Origin: Alteromonas sp047556435
GTDB taxonomy: Bacteria > Pseudomonadota > Gammaproteobacteria > Enterobacterales > Alteromonadaceae
Assembly: GCF_047556435.1 (NCBI RefSeq)
Contig: NZ_CP180210.1
Coordinates: forward strand, 3,224,001 to 3,288,000
DNA length: 64,000 nucleotides
Direction of reading: 5' to 3'
Shown: in pieces, positions 17,031-26,327 of the stretch
Position numbering within the stretch: position 1 is the first letter of the stretch
Layout: each line of letters starts with the position of its first letter
The notes under the pieces: generated by a model
Database searches by the model: none
What the model saw: only the letters and a program-made list of their open reading frames with translations
What the model was told of the DNA's origin: nothing
Program-made: the position numbers and the translations under genes

Positions 17031-18336
17031 CAGCTGTTACCTCCTTAACGGCTTCAGCAAACACGGCGGCCCGATGAATGTAGTTATCAAACATATCCAG
17101 ACTGGCACAAGCCGGCGAGAGCAATACAATATCGCCCGGGCCAGCTTTCTCATAGGCCAGCGCGACCGCTTCAGACATGCTCTTTACATACGCAGAGGCC
17201 GGCGACAAAGCAGCGATCCGCTCGCCATCACGCCCCAGTGCGATCACAAAAGAAACATGCTCGTTAAGCGCAGCAGATAAAGCGGTGACGTCAGCCCCTT
17301 TGGCATCGCCCCCGGCAATTAAAATAAGATTACCGCTACAAGACGGCCCCAACCCCTCTATAGCGGCCAGTGTGGCACCGACGTTGGTAGCCTTAGAGTC
17401 ATCAATCCAGCGGATCCCACGGTGCGACGCGATCTCTACACAGCGGTGCGGCGCAGATGTGAAGCGGTACACCGCTGCCGCAGCCTGCTCAGGGGAAATA
17501 CCGGCAACCGTCGCCATCGCCAGCGCAGCCTGTATATTCAATACATTATGTGAGCCAACCAATTGAACATGCTGCATGTTTACAACCGGCTCGCCTTCAA
17601 ACGTGATCCAGTTATTGGTATAGCCGAAACCACTCTCAGCGCTCCCCAAACCGTATAAAATGATGTCGTTCACGGGCGAGGTCGGACGGGTTTCTGCTTG
17701 TCCGCGCCACACTACGGCCGTTCCGCAATGTTGGAAAATACGCTGTTTGGCATCCAGATACCGCTGCATGTCGCCATGGCGGTCCAGATGGTCATCAGAA
17801 ATATTAAGAATGGCAGCGGCCTGTAGCTTTAATGATGACGTGGTTTCCAACTGAAAACTGGATAACTCCAGAACAATCGCATCCAGTGCCATCGATAGCG
17901 TATCGAGCACCGGCGTACCCACATTACCGGCTTCAATCACGGCCTTTCCATTCTCTTTGAGAATATGTGTGAGCAGCAAGGTAACGGTGGTTTTACCGTT
18001 GGAACCGGTAATACCAAATGCAGGTATATCATTAAGGCGCGCAAACAGCTCAACATCACCGATTATTTCAATGCCGCAATCCGCGGCAAATCGAACTGCC
18101 GGTAACTGCGGGTTGATCCCTGGGCTTAAAATCAGCATGTCCACATCGGACCAAAACGCTTGCGGTGGTTCGCCCAGCGTGACAGGAACATCGACGGATT
18201 CAGGAATATTCAGATTGTCGCGGGTATCCCAGGCAGAGACAGCAACACCTTGCGTCTTTAAAAAGCGCACGCAGGCCTGACCGGTTACTCCCAGTCCTGC
18301 CACGACAATGTGTTGTGCGCTGTTTAATGCTTTCAT
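17023..18336 (-). CDS. murD: UDP-MurNAc-L-Ala--D-glutamate ligase
   Basis: Adds D-Glu to UDP-MurNAc-L-Ala in the cytosol. The protein has 437 residues (E. coli 438). Visible motifs are VVAGLGVTGQACVRFL at the N-terminus, the P-loop ITGSNGKTTVTLLL, the LELSSFQLE strand, NISDDHLDRH, and the late DDSKATNVGAT and LLSPACASLDMFDNY motifs. The start and the mraY stop share one base. Confidence 0.97.
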   Translation of the reverse strand: MKALNSAQHIVVAGLGVTGQACVRFLKTQGVAVSAWDTRDNLNIPESVDVPVTLGEPPQAFWSDVDMLILSPGINPQLPAVRFAADCGIEIIGDVELFARLNDIPAFGITGSNGKTTVTLLLTHILKENGKAVIEAGNVGTPVLDTLSMALDAIVLELSSFQLETTSSLKLQAAAILNISDDHLDRHGDMQRYLDAKQRIFQHCGTAVVWRGQAETRPTSPVNDIILYGLGSAESGFGYTNNWITFEGEPVVNMQHVQLVGSHNVLNIQAALAMATVAGISPEQAAAAVYRFTSAPHRCVEIASHRGIRWIDDSKATNVGATLAAIEGLGPSCSGNLILIAGGDAKGADVTALSAALNEHVSFVIALGRDGERIAALSPASAYVKSMSEAVALAYEKAGPGDIVLLSPACASLDMFDNYIHRAAVFAEAVKEVTADA

Positions 18337-19418
18337 TAACGTAGTTTCAATGTTGCCAGGCCCACCAGGACCAGGATGATTGAAATAATCCAGAAGCGGA
18401 CTATAACCCGCGGTTCTGGCCAGCCTTTCAGTTCGTAATGATGATGAATGGGTGCCATCCGGAAAATGCGTTCTCCGCGAAGTTTGTAGGAACCGACCTG
18501 CAGGATCACCGATACGGTTTCCATTACAAACACGCCGCCCATAATAATCAGAACAATTTCCTGACGCACCAACACGGCCAGAATGCCAAGCGTGCCGCCT
18601 AACGCGAGCGAACCCACATCCCCCATAAACACCTGCGCCGGGTACGTGTTAAACCACAAAAATCCCAGACCGGCACCAACCATGGCGGTGCATACGATGA
18701 CCAGTTCACTGGTAAGTGGAATGTGCGGAATATTCAGGTAGGCGGCAAAATTCGCGTTGCCGGTGACGTACGCAAATATTGCAAACGCCCCGGCAACCAG
18801 GATTGTCGGCACGATCGCCAGTCCATCCAGTCCGTCAGTCAGATTTACGGCGTTGCTGGTGCCCACAATGGCAAAATAGGTGATCAGAATAAAGAAGACG
18901 CCGAGTTGCGGAAAGACTTCTTTGAAAAACGGTACTAACAACGACGTTTCTACTGAGGTCGTGGCGGAGCTATACAGGTAAAATGCCACCACCAGCGCAA
19001 TCACGGACTGCCAGAAGTATTTCCAGCGGGCGATAAGGCCCTTGGCGTCTTTGCGAATGACTTTGCGATAATCATCAACAAACCCAATGATGCCGTAGCC
19101 GACGACAATACTAAGAGTAACCCAGACGTAGCGATTAGTCAGATCTGCCCACAGCAACACACTGGTCACGATAGCAGCAAGGATAAGCAGTCCACCCATC
19201 GTGGGGGTACCCGCTTTTGAAAGGTGTGACTGCGGACCATCGTCACGCACTGTTTGTCCGATTTGCATCCGCTGGAGGCCGCGGATCATTTTAGGTCCAA
19301 TCAAAATGGCGATTAGCAGCGCCGTCAGGGTGCTTAGAATAGCGCGCATGGTCAGGTACGAGAATACGTTGAACCCCGTATCAAACTGCGTTAACCAATC
19401 TGCGAGCCAAATTAACAT
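18336..19418 (-). CDS. mraY: Phospho-MurNAc-pentapeptide transferase MraY
   Basis: Inner-membrane enzyme that moves phospho-MurNAc-pentapeptide onto undecaprenyl phosphate, forming lipid I. The 360-residue length equals E. coli. Ten membrane segments are expected. Motifs include the aspartate pair in FVDDYRK, NLTDGLDGLAIVPT and the HHHYELKGWPEPRVIVRFW loop near the C-terminus, which carries the MraY histidine signature. The start overlaps the murF stop by 7 bases. Confidence 0.98.
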   Translation of the reverse strand: MLIWLADWLTQFDTGFNVFSYLTMRAILSTLTALLIAILIGPKMIRGLQRMQIGQTVRDDGPQSHLSKAGTPTMGGLLILAAIVTSVLLWADLTNRYVWVTLSIVVGYGIIGFVDDYRKVIRKDAKGLIARWKYFWQSVIALVVAFYLYSSATTSVETSLLVPFFKEVFPQLGVFFILITYFAIVGTSNAVNLTDGLDGLAIVPTILVAGAFAIFAYVTGNANFAAYLNIPHIPLTSELVIVCTAMVGAGLGFLWFNTYPAQVFMGDVGSLALGGTLGILAVLVRQEIVLIIMGGVFVMETVSVILQVGSYKLRGERIFRMAPIHHHYELKGWPEPRVIVRFWIISIILVLVGLATLKLR

Positions 19419-20815
19419 GCAATACGCTCCCGACGGCGATCAAGCTTTCCCAGAGGAGATGCCTCGATAGCGTTAACCACCCGCTCCATCTTCGAGCTCC
19501 TGGAGCCTTTTACCAGGATTGAGATGTCGCGCTGCTCGGTTAACAGTCTGTCTTCCATTTCCGTCATAAGCGATTCTACATCAGAGAAATGCTGACCGCT
19601 GCTGCCGAAAACTGAGCTGGCAGACTGGCTTAACACCCCTAATGTGAACAGGTGATTTATGCCTTTTTCCAGTGCATATCGGCCTACCTCTTCATGGTAG
19701 AAGCGCGCCTTTTCGCCAAGCTCGGCCATATCTCCTAACACCAGAACCCGAATGCCTGAGAATGTCGCGAGCGTATCAATGGCAGCATTCACTGAAGCCA
19801 CATTTGCATTGTAAGTGTCATCGAGAAGTCGTATTTGATCAGTAAGCATTTTCACATTTAAACGCCCACTCACCTGCTTCATGCTAAGTAATCCATCACG
19901 GACATCTTCCAATGTCGCACCAACCTGCATGCACAGTGCAGCAGCCACCAGCGCGTTACCGACATTGTGCAGTCCGGGAATGGTCAGTTGGATCCCGATC
20001 TCGCCCCGTGGCGTTATCATCTGAAATGCGGCGCAGCCATCCAGGCCGACAATAATGTCGTCTGCTTCAAAATCGGCTGTTTGTTTCTGCTCCGGGGCAA
20101 ACGTGAGCACTTTCTTATGCTTAAGCTTTCCCTGCCAGAAATCAGCAAACTGGCTGTCCGCATTGACGATAGCCACACTGTCATCGCCCAGCCCCTTGAA
20201 GATTTCACTTTTCGCCCGGGCCACGCCTAACAGACTGCCAAAGCCTTCAAGGTGAGATGCTGCTGCATTCACAATGGTCGCCACATCCGGCTTTACCAGA
20301 CTGGTGGTATAGGCAATTTCGCCTAAATGATTGGCACCCATCTCGACAACAGCAAAGTCGTGCTCTGGTGTCAAACGAAGCAACGTTAGGGGTACGCCAA
20401 TGTCATTGTTGAAGTTGCCGGCGGTGGCTAATACCGCTCCCCTGCGCGCTAAAATGGCTGCACACATCTCTTTTACGGTGGTTTTACCGCTACTGCCGGT
20501 AATGCCAACCGTTTTCGGAGCAACCTCAGCCTTGACTGCGGCACCCAGCGCCCCCAGCGCCTCTTTGGTATCTTTGACATAAATCACAGGAACGTCAGTC
20601 GTTACCGGTTCACTGGCAATAACGGCACTGGCACCAGACTTCACGGCTTGTTCTACAAATTTATGGCCATCAAAGTTAGCACCACGCAGGGCCAGATAGA
20701 CTGCGCCCTCCGGCAATGTGCGGGTATCGGTGCTGACATCAGACACCGTGATGTTTTCCCCTTCCAGCGTTCCGCCAATTTTCCCGGCGATCCACGACAG
20801 CGTTGTTGTTATCAT
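19412..20815 (-). CDS. murF: UDP-MurNAc-tripeptide--D-Ala-D-Ala ligase
   Basis: Adds the D-Ala-D-Ala dipeptide, giving UDP-MurNAc-pentapeptide. The protein has 467 residues (E. coli 452). P-loop ITGSSGKTTVKEM, the FNNDIGVPLTLLR segment, EMGANHLGEI and LDDTYNANVASVNAAI motifs are visible. It sits between murE, whose stop it overlaps by four bases, and mraY. Confidence 0.97.
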   Translation of the reverse strand: MITTTLSWIAGKIGGTLEGENITVSDVSTDTRTLPEGAVYLALRGANFDGHKFVEQAVKSGASAVIASEPVTTDVPVIYVKDTKEALGALGAAVKAEVAPKTVGITGSSGKTTVKEMCAAILARRGAVLATAGNFNNDIGVPLTLLRLTPEHDFAVVEMGANHLGEIAYTTSLVKPDVATIVNAAASHLEGFGSLLGVARAKSEIFKGLGDDSVAIVNADSQFADFWQGKLKHKKVLTFAPEQKQTADFEADDIIVGLDGCAAFQMITPRGEIGIQLTIPGLHNVGNALVAAALCMQVGATLEDVRDGLLSMKQVSGRLNVKMLTDQIRLLDDTYNANVASVNAAIDTLATFSGIRVLVLGDMAELGEKARFYHEEVGRYALEKGINHLFTLGVLSQSASSVFGSSGQHFSDVESLMTEMEDRLLTEQRDISILVKGSRSSKMERVVNAIEASPLGKLDRRRERIAC

Positions 20816-22341
20816 TTGCTGTACTCCTGTTGCAAACGCGCCAGAACTGCGCGCTCGTTATAACCTGTCTTCGTTGTACCGATAATTTGATAATCTTCAT
20901 GACCTTTACCGGCTACAACGATTAAATCTTCTGGCTTTGCCTTATTCAGGCAATAGCGTATAGCTTTTTCTCTGTCCGCCTCGCAAACCGCATTTCCCGG
21001 GTCTGTAAGCCCTTTAATTATGTCGTTTGCAATCGCCTCCGGCGCTTCTGTACGACAATTGTCAGTCGTAATCACAATGTGATCGGCGCCGCTTTCTGCC
21101 GCCGCTCCCATCAATGGGCGTTTCCCGGCATCCCTGTCGCCGCCGCAGCCAAACACGCACCAGACTTCCCCGTCAGTATGGGCTTTGGCACTGGCAAGCA
21201 CTTTCTCCAGCGCATCCGGCGTGTGGGCATAGTCCACCACCACATTGGCATGTGAGTCGAAAGTAAAGACCTCCATCCGGCCTTTAACCGGGTGCAGAGC
21301 ATTCACTACCCGCATCACATCTTCAAACCGCTCGCCTTGTGCCAAAAGCGTGGCGATCGCACTCAACACGTTACTGATGTTGAAGGTTCCGAACAGTGGA
21401 ATGGATACCTTTGCACTGCCCCATGAGGTGTCCAGCGAAAAGTCGCATCCCGCACTATGGTATTTCACATTTGTGGCCAAACAATGGCGATCCTGGGATG
21501 CAATCTGACCGCTGATATCAATTCCGGTCCAGACAATACTCGCGTCCTGCGGCGCAGCATTCGCCCAGTTCTGACTTTCCCTGTCCTGCGCATTAAGCAC
21601 AACCGCATACAAACCGTGCTGATTTAGCAGTTCACGTTTTGCCTGCGCGTATGCCGTCATAGTGCCGTGGTAGTCAAGATGATCCCGCGTGAGGTTGGTA
21701 AATACCGCTATATCTGTTTTTACTTGCTGAAGCCGCCCCTGCACTAACGCATGGGAGCTGGCTTCGAATGCCGTATGGCGCACTTCCTGTTGCACAAACT
21801 CTGCCAACAAGTACTGCATGCGGATAGCATCTGGGGTGGTATTGGCCGCAGGGGTTTGTGACCAGATAGTGTCTTCCCCTTCGTAAATGCCGCTACCTAG
21901 CGTACCTATAGCAGCAGAGCGCGTGCCTAGGGCATCTTTTAACTGCGATATCAGCTGCACAACCGAGGTTTTACCGTTGGTACCGGTTACCGCTACCGTT
22001 GTCATCTTCATAGCCGGATAGTCATAGAATGCTGCGGCCAGTGAAGACAACATGTCGGGCAACTCAAACAGGGAAATAATGACCGTATTCCCGCGCATTT
22101 CCAGCGCACCATGGGCATTACTGTCGTCGGTTTGCGCCAGTATGACCCGCGCACCCAGGCTTACTGCCTGAGGAATGAAATCACGACCATCACGTTCATG
22201 TCCTTTTATGGCGACAAATGCCAGCTTGGTGTTCACCTCGCGGCTGTCCAGGGTCAGACCTTCAACCCGGATATCCGGCGCATCAATGCCAAATTTTGCC
22301 ATCAGGGAGCGGGTACTCTGAATGAATGCACTAACTACCAT
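20812..22341 (-). CDS. murE: UDP-MurNAc-L-Ala-D-Glu--diaminopimelate ligase
   Basis: Adds the third stem-peptide residue. The protein has 509 residues (E. coli 495). P-loop VTGTNGKTSVVQL, the YHGTM segment (DHLDYHGTM), VDYAHTPDALEKVL and GCGGDRDAGKRPLM are present. The loop that selects meso-diaminopimelate, usually DNPR, reads DNCR here (residues 427-430; bases 21052-21063). The Asp, Asn and Arg remain, so meso-DAP is still the expected substrate. The start overlaps ftsI by 11 bases and the stop overlaps murF by four. Confidence 0.96.
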   Translation of the reverse strand: MVVSAFIQSTRSLMAKFGIDAPDIRVEGLTLDSREVNTKLAFVAIKGHERDGRDFIPQAVSLGARVILAQTDDSNAHGALEMRGNTVIISLFELPDMLSSLAAAFYDYPAMKMTTVAVTGTNGKTSVVQLISQLKDALGTRSAAIGTLGSGIYEGEDTIWSQTPAANTTPDAIRMQYLLAEFVQQEVRHTAFEASSHALVQGRLQQVKTDIAVFTNLTRDHLDYHGTMTAYAQAKRELLNQHGLYAVVLNAQDRESQNWANAAPQDASIVWTGIDISGQIASQDRHCLATNVKYHSAGCDFSLDTSWGSAKVSIPLFGTFNISNVLSAIATLLAQGERFEDVMRVVNALHPVKGRMEVFTFDSHANVVVDYAHTPDALEKVLASAKAHTDGEVWCVFGCGGDRDAGKRPLMGAAAESGADHIVITTDNCRTEAPEAIANDIIKGLTDPGNAVCEADREKAIRYCLNKAKPEDLIVVAGKGHEDYQIIGTTKTGYNERAVLARLQQEYSK

Positions 22342-24106
22342 TGCCTGCTCCTTTCATCCACAGCGTTGACGTCACCTGTTTGTCGTCTGGTGCGATATTC
22401 AGCAGTTGCAGCGCACCACCCATAATGGCAGAGAAGACCGGCGCAGCAGTATCACCCGCGTGGTACAGGTCACCACCAGGCTCGTTAATCAGCACCACGG
22501 TAACCAGTTGCGGGTTAGAGACAGGCGCAACACCGGCAAAAATATTAACGTATTCTTCACCATAACCGCCTGCTACCGCCTTTCGGCTGGTACCCGTTTT
22601 ACCGGCAACACGGTATCCGGGAACGGCGGCTTTCACTGCGGTCCCCCCTTTTTGCGTCACACTCTCCATCATTTCCAGAATGGCCGCGGCGTTCTTCTCG
22701 CTGATCACGCGTTCCTCGGCCGGTTGCCAGCCTTCCGTTTGTGGCTTTTTGATAATCTGTAACGGTCGTTTGACACCACCGTTGCCCAGCGTGGCGTACA
22801 TACGCGCCAACTGCGCCGTTGTCACCGAAATCCCATAACCAAACGATAAGGTGGCTAATTCAAACTCTGACCACCGGCTACGTTCATGGAAGATGCCGTT
22901 ACTTTCACCCGGCATGTTTGAGCCGGTATCGGACATCAGGCCCATGTTGTAATACGTATCCAGCAGAAACTGCTTTGGCACAGCGAGCGCCAGCTTGGAA
23001 GTCCCCATATTGCTGGAATGCTGGATAATACCTTCCAGCGTCAGTTCACCGTAATTGCGGAAATCTTTCACCAGGCTGCCACCTAAGCGCATCCAGCCGG
23101 GGTTAGTGTCGATAATGTCGTCAACTTTGATATCACCAAACTCCAGCGCCGCTAATACCGCCATGGGTTTAAGTGAGGAACCAGGCTCGAAAGCATCGGT
23201 GATGACGCGGTTACGCATACGGTGCGGCGCTACGTCACTGCGATCATTCGGGTTAAACGAGGGTGCATTCACCATCGCCAGCACTTCACCGGTGTGCACA
23301 TCCAGTACGATGGCTGATGCCGAGCTTGCCTGGTAATACAGCATGGCTTCTTTAATTTCACGATAGGCCAGCGCCTGAATACGTTGATCGATAGTCAGTT
23401 GCAGGTTGCCTGCCGCTTCGCCCGACTTGGTTTCCAGTATTTCCACCTGACGGCCTTTGGCATCGCGGCGAATTTTACGTGAGCCCGGCGTGCCGGTAAG
23501 CCACTCATCGTATAAGCGCTCTAACCCTTCGATTCCATTATCGTCAACATCCGTAATACCAATTATCTGCGCAGCGACTTCACCGGTGGGATAGTAACGA
23601 CGGCTTTCTCTGCGAAGGTAAATGCCCGGAATATCCAGTTTATCGACATACTCTGCCATCGCTGGCGATACCTGCCGCTGAAGATAGACAAAGCGACGTT
23701 TCGGGTTACTTACTCTTTCACGCAGCTCGTTCACGTCCTGTCCCAGTACGTCGGCCAGCGCTTCCCAGCGGCGACTCTGCGCAAAGCCATCGCGGTCATG
23801 AATGATCTTCGGATCAGCATAGATGGCGCGTACCGGCACACTGACCGCCAGCTCAGCGCCATTGCGGTCGGTGATAAGACCGCGATAGCTTGGCATATCC
23901 CGGGTACGCAGGGTACGGCTGTCGCCCTGTTCAATCAGTGCGTCGGGCTCGATAACCTGGATGTACGCTGCGCGCACTGCCAGCACGACAAATACCGAGA
24001 CCACGGCAATTAGCACAACCACAAAACGCCAGTGCACCAGTGACGGTGTGACATTCTGTTTCGCGCCGCGGCGCGATTTGGCTCGTTTCATGGCTGCGGT
24101 TGTCAT
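22331..24106 (-). CDS. ftsI: Septal peptidoglycan transpeptidase FtsI (PBP3)
   Basis: Class B penicillin-binding protein that cross-links septal peptidoglycan with FtsW. The protein has 591 residues (E. coli 588). A short basic cytoplasmic tail and one membrane helix (about residues 27-47) precede the pedestal domain. The transpeptidase domain shows the active-site SxxK in EPGSSLKPM, the SxN motif in SSNMG and the KTGT motif in AGKTGTSRK. It overlaps ftsL by four bases and murE by 11. Confidence 0.97.
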   Translation of the reverse strand: MTTAAMKRAKSRRGAKQNVTPSLVHWRFVVVLIAVVSVFVVLAVRAAYIQVIEPDALIEQGDSRTLRTRDMPSYRGLITDRNGAELAVSVPVRAIYADPKIIHDRDGFAQSRRWEALADVLGQDVNELRERVSNPKRRFVYLQRQVSPAMAEYVDKLDIPGIYLRRESRRYYPTGEVAAQIIGITDVDDNGIEGLERLYDEWLTGTPGSRKIRRDAKGRQVEILETKSGEAAGNLQLTIDQRIQALAYREIKEAMLYYQASSASAIVLDVHTGEVLAMVNAPSFNPNDRSDVAPHRMRNRVITDAFEPGSSLKPMAVLAALEFGDIKVDDIIDTNPGWMRLGGSLVKDFRNYGELTLEGIIQHSSNMGTSKLALAVPKQFLLDTYYNMGLMSDTGSNMPGESNGIFHERSRWSEFELATLSFGYGISVTTAQLARMYATLGNGGVKRPLQIIKKPQTEGWQPAEERVISEKNAAAILEMMESVTQKGGTAVKAAVPGYRVAGKTGTSRKAVAGGYGEEYVNIFAGVAPVSNPQLVTVVLINEPGGDLYHAGDTAAPVFSAIMGGALQLLNIAPDDKQVTSTLWMKGAGNGS

Positions 24107-24441
24107 TTCAGTTTCACCACCACTTCCTGCTCGGCAGTGGGCCGGTGCATGTTCAGTTGCTTTTGCACCAGCGCTTCTATGCGATTGTGTTCAGTCAGTG
24201 CACGCTGTTCCAGAACCAGATTGCGCCATTCCACATCCAGTTGGTCTTTCTCTTCCATCAGGTCTTCCAGCGCAATCACCTGCTGGCGATTGTGGTGGGT
24301 GCTTAAGATGACGGCCATGGCACTTCCCATAACCATTAAATACAACAAAACCCGCAGTTTGTTGCGGGTCAGATCTGAGACCAGAATAAGCAGTAAATTG
24401 AAATTTGTATCCCGCTTCTGGCGGCGTTTTGGCGACGTCAT
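24103..24441 (-). CDS. ftsL: Cell division protein FtsL
   Basis: Small bitopic divisome protein that forms a coiled-coil complex with FtsB and FtsQ and helps activate FtsWI. The protein has 112 residues (E. coli 121). A basic N-terminus, a membrane helix (about residues 31-50) and a heptad-rich periplasmic region (QVIALEDLMEEKDQLDVEW onward) are visible. Sequence conservation in this family is weak; the call rests on topology, length and the exact position between rsmH and ftsI, with four-base overlaps on both sides. Confidence 0.94.
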   Translation of the reverse strand: MTSPKRRQKRDTNFNLLLILVSDLTRNKLRVLLYLMVMGSAMAVILSTHHNRQQVIALEDLMEEKDQLDVEWRNLVLEQRALTEHNRIEALVQKQLNMHRPTAEQEVVVKLK

Positions 24442-25376
24442 AGTTTTTCCGCCACCCGTAAAACCGAACTGCGGGAACGCACATTTTGCGCTATTTCCTC
24501 CTCTGTCGGTTTTATCGCTTTACCCAGCGTGCGCAACACTTTGTCTGCGTCAATTTCAGCCTGCGTGATCGGCAGGTTGTGCGGCACCGCTTTCCCCCGG
24601 CTCTGCTCTTTCATGAACCGTTTCACCAGCCTGTCTTCCAGCGAATGGAAGGAAATCACCGCCAGACGCCCGTCTTTTGCCAGTATGTCAACGGCAGCTT
24701 TCAAGCCAACCCGGAGTTGTTCAAGCTCTGCATTCACGTAAATACGAATACCCTGGAATGCCCGTGTAGCAGGATGCTTAAACTTATCTTTTACCGGCAC
24801 GGCCTCATCAATTAAATCGGCCAGTTCTTTGGTACGTGTGATGGGTGTGGTTTTACGACGATTTACAATGGCATGCGCAATACGCTTGCCGAATTTTTCT
24901 TCTCCAAACTCTTTAATAACCTGCGTAATGTCCTGCTCTTCCGCTGAAGCCAGCCAATCAGCCGCGCTCATACCGCGAGTGGTATCCATGCGCATATCCA
25001 GCGGACCATCTTTCATAAAGCTGAACCCGCGCTCGGCATCGTCTAACTGAGGCGAGGACACGCCCAAATCCATCAGCACGCCATTTATTTTTCCGCGTAG
25101 CCCCCTCTCAGCCAGCGCTTCGGCCATATTGCCAAAAGGTTCATGGATGATGGAAAAGCGAGGATCGTCAGCAAAACGCTTTGCTGACTCGATAGCCTGA
25201 GGGTCGCGATCAAACGCAATCAGTTTCCCCTCGGGACCCAGCGCTTTAAGAATGGCTGCAGAATGACCGCCACGACCGAATGTGGCGTCCACATAAATAC
25301 CGTCGGGCTGGATCGCCAGCGCATCCACACATTCCTGAAGCAGTACTGAAACGTGTTTGAAATCAGAGTGCGTCAT
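24438..25376 (-). CDS. rsmH: 16S rRNA m4C1402 methyltransferase RsmH
   Basis: SAM-dependent enzyme that N4-methylates C1402 in the ribosomal P site. The 312-residue length equals E. coli (313). SAM-binding DATFGRGGHSAAIL near residue 30-45, MDLGVSSPQLDDAERGFSF, and the late ISFHSLEDRLVKRFM motif are diagnostic. It overlaps mraZ upstream and ftsL downstream by four bases each. Confidence 0.98.
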   Translation of the reverse strand: MTHSDFKHVSVLLQECVDALAIQPDGIYVDATFGRGGHSAAILKALGPEGKLIAFDRDPQAIESAKRFADDPRFSIIHEPFGNMAEALAERGLRGKINGVLMDLGVSSPQLDDAERGFSFMKDGPLDMRMDTTRGMSAADWLASAEEQDITQVIKEFGEEKFGKRIAHAIVNRRKTTPITRTKELADLIDEAVPVKDKFKHPATRAFQGIRIYVNAELEQLRVGLKAAVDILAKDGRLAVISFHSLEDRLVKRFMKEQSRGKAVPHNLPITQAEIDADKVLRTLGKAIKPTEEEIAQNVRSRSSVLRVAEKL

Positions 25377-25831
25377 AGCGAGAAGTCCTGCAGACGTTCA
25401 GTGAGTTCAAAGTCGCCACTGCGCTCGGTTTCCATATCAGCTTCAATTTGATCTGCCCAGACTTGCGCATCCCAGATTTCGAATTTGTTCAACTGGCCGA
25501 CTAACATGACTTCTTTTGAGAGTTTGGCGTGCTGGCGTAATGGCGTGGGGATGAGTATCCTGCCGCTTTTGTCCATTTCGCCTTCGGTTGCATAGCCTAG
25601 CAGCAAACGTTGCATTCGACGCTCTGCCGGGACCATACTGGAGAATTTACTTAATTTAAGCTCGATTTCTTCCCATTCGGGAAGTGGGTAAAGTAGCAAA
25701 CAACTTTGTTGTGTATCGACCGTGCAGACCAGTTGTCCGGTACAATCATCCAGCAGGGATTGGCGATACTTCGTTGGTATGGCCAGCCTCCCTTTTGTAT
25801 CCAGATTGATTGCATTAGCGCCGCGGAACAT
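25373..25831 (-). CDS. mraZ: Transcriptional regulator MraZ
   Basis: DNA-binding protein that represses the dcw operon in E. coli. The 152-residue length equals the E. coli protein. Two SpoVT/AbrB-like swapped-hairpin repeats are visible: LDTKGRLAIPTKYR in the first half and DKSGRILIPTPLR in the second. It is the first gene of the cluster. Upstream lie a promoter with TTGACA and two sets of TGG-type direct repeats with a 10-bp period, as expected for autoregulation. Confidence 0.97.
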   Translation of the reverse strand: MFRGANAINLDTKGRLAIPTKYRQSLLDDCTGQLVCTVDTQQSCLLLYPLPEWEEIELKLSKFSSMVPAERRMQRLLLGYATEGEMDKSGRILIPTPLRQHAKLSKEVMLVGQLNKFEIWDAQVWADQIEADMETERSGDFELTERLQDFSL

Positions 25832-25905
25832 TCCCCTAGCCTTTTATTATTTGCTTTTGATTTTCTTGTTTTTTGAGCACTGATCTGCAAAACGTTGATA
25901 ACTCG

Positions 25906-25962
25906 ATCCACAATTTGCCACTTTTACCCACTGATTGACAGTTTAGGTACCAATGATCCCCA
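25906..25962 (-). promoter_or_regulatory. MraZ box array upstream of mraZ
   Basis: On the minus strand, TGGGT, TGGCA and TGGAT follow each other with exact 5-base spacers (25926-25930, 25916-25920, 25906-25910). TGGGG and TGGTA (25958-25962, 25948-25952) have the same spacing inside the promoter spacer. E. coli MraZ binds TGGGN direct repeats separated by 5 bases, so these are good operator candidates, three below and two within the promoter. Confidence 0.7.
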
Positions 25963-25969
25963 CTGTCAA
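25940..25969 (-). promoter_or_regulatory. Candidate dcw promoter (Pmra)
   Basis: Minus strand: TTGACA (25964-25969), 18 bases, TAAACT (25940-25945). The -35 box is perfect and the -10 has four of six consensus bases. The transcript would start near 25933, right at the first of the three downstream MraZ-box-like repeats. Confidence 0.6.
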
Positions 25970-26327
25970 GCAAAAATACCCCGCCAAGCCCGCGTAAATA
26001 CTGGCTTTTAACTGTTCATACATACAGTAAATTAGGGAAGTCGCTGAATTACAGCAGAAAAAAGAAAGAAATTGGTGAAAAACCAAACATTAAATTTAAC
26101 GGCTCAGGTGTTATGAGCGCTTCGTGATGAGTGAATACTCACCAAAGCATTCACAATATTCTGTGCACCTGCGATGGGGTGTCACTGCAAATTAATGCGT
26201 GGTTGCCATTACTGCTCTTTTTCCTCCACCTATGCTTATCTGGCTGCCCTTTGACCTTGCGCAAAGCAGGTGACCTCGCTCTGTGCTATTTATTTATCCT
26301 GATGGCGCAGAAGAAAGTGAAGACACG
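25970..26327. other. Divergent intergenic region, mraZ to Na/Pi gene
   Basis: Together with the mraZ control region this makes a gap of nearly 500 bases between divergent genes. The part beyond the mraZ promoter shows no convincing gene; a 66-codon plus-strand frame entering the transporter start region has no ribosome binding site or recognisable product. Confidence 0.4.
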
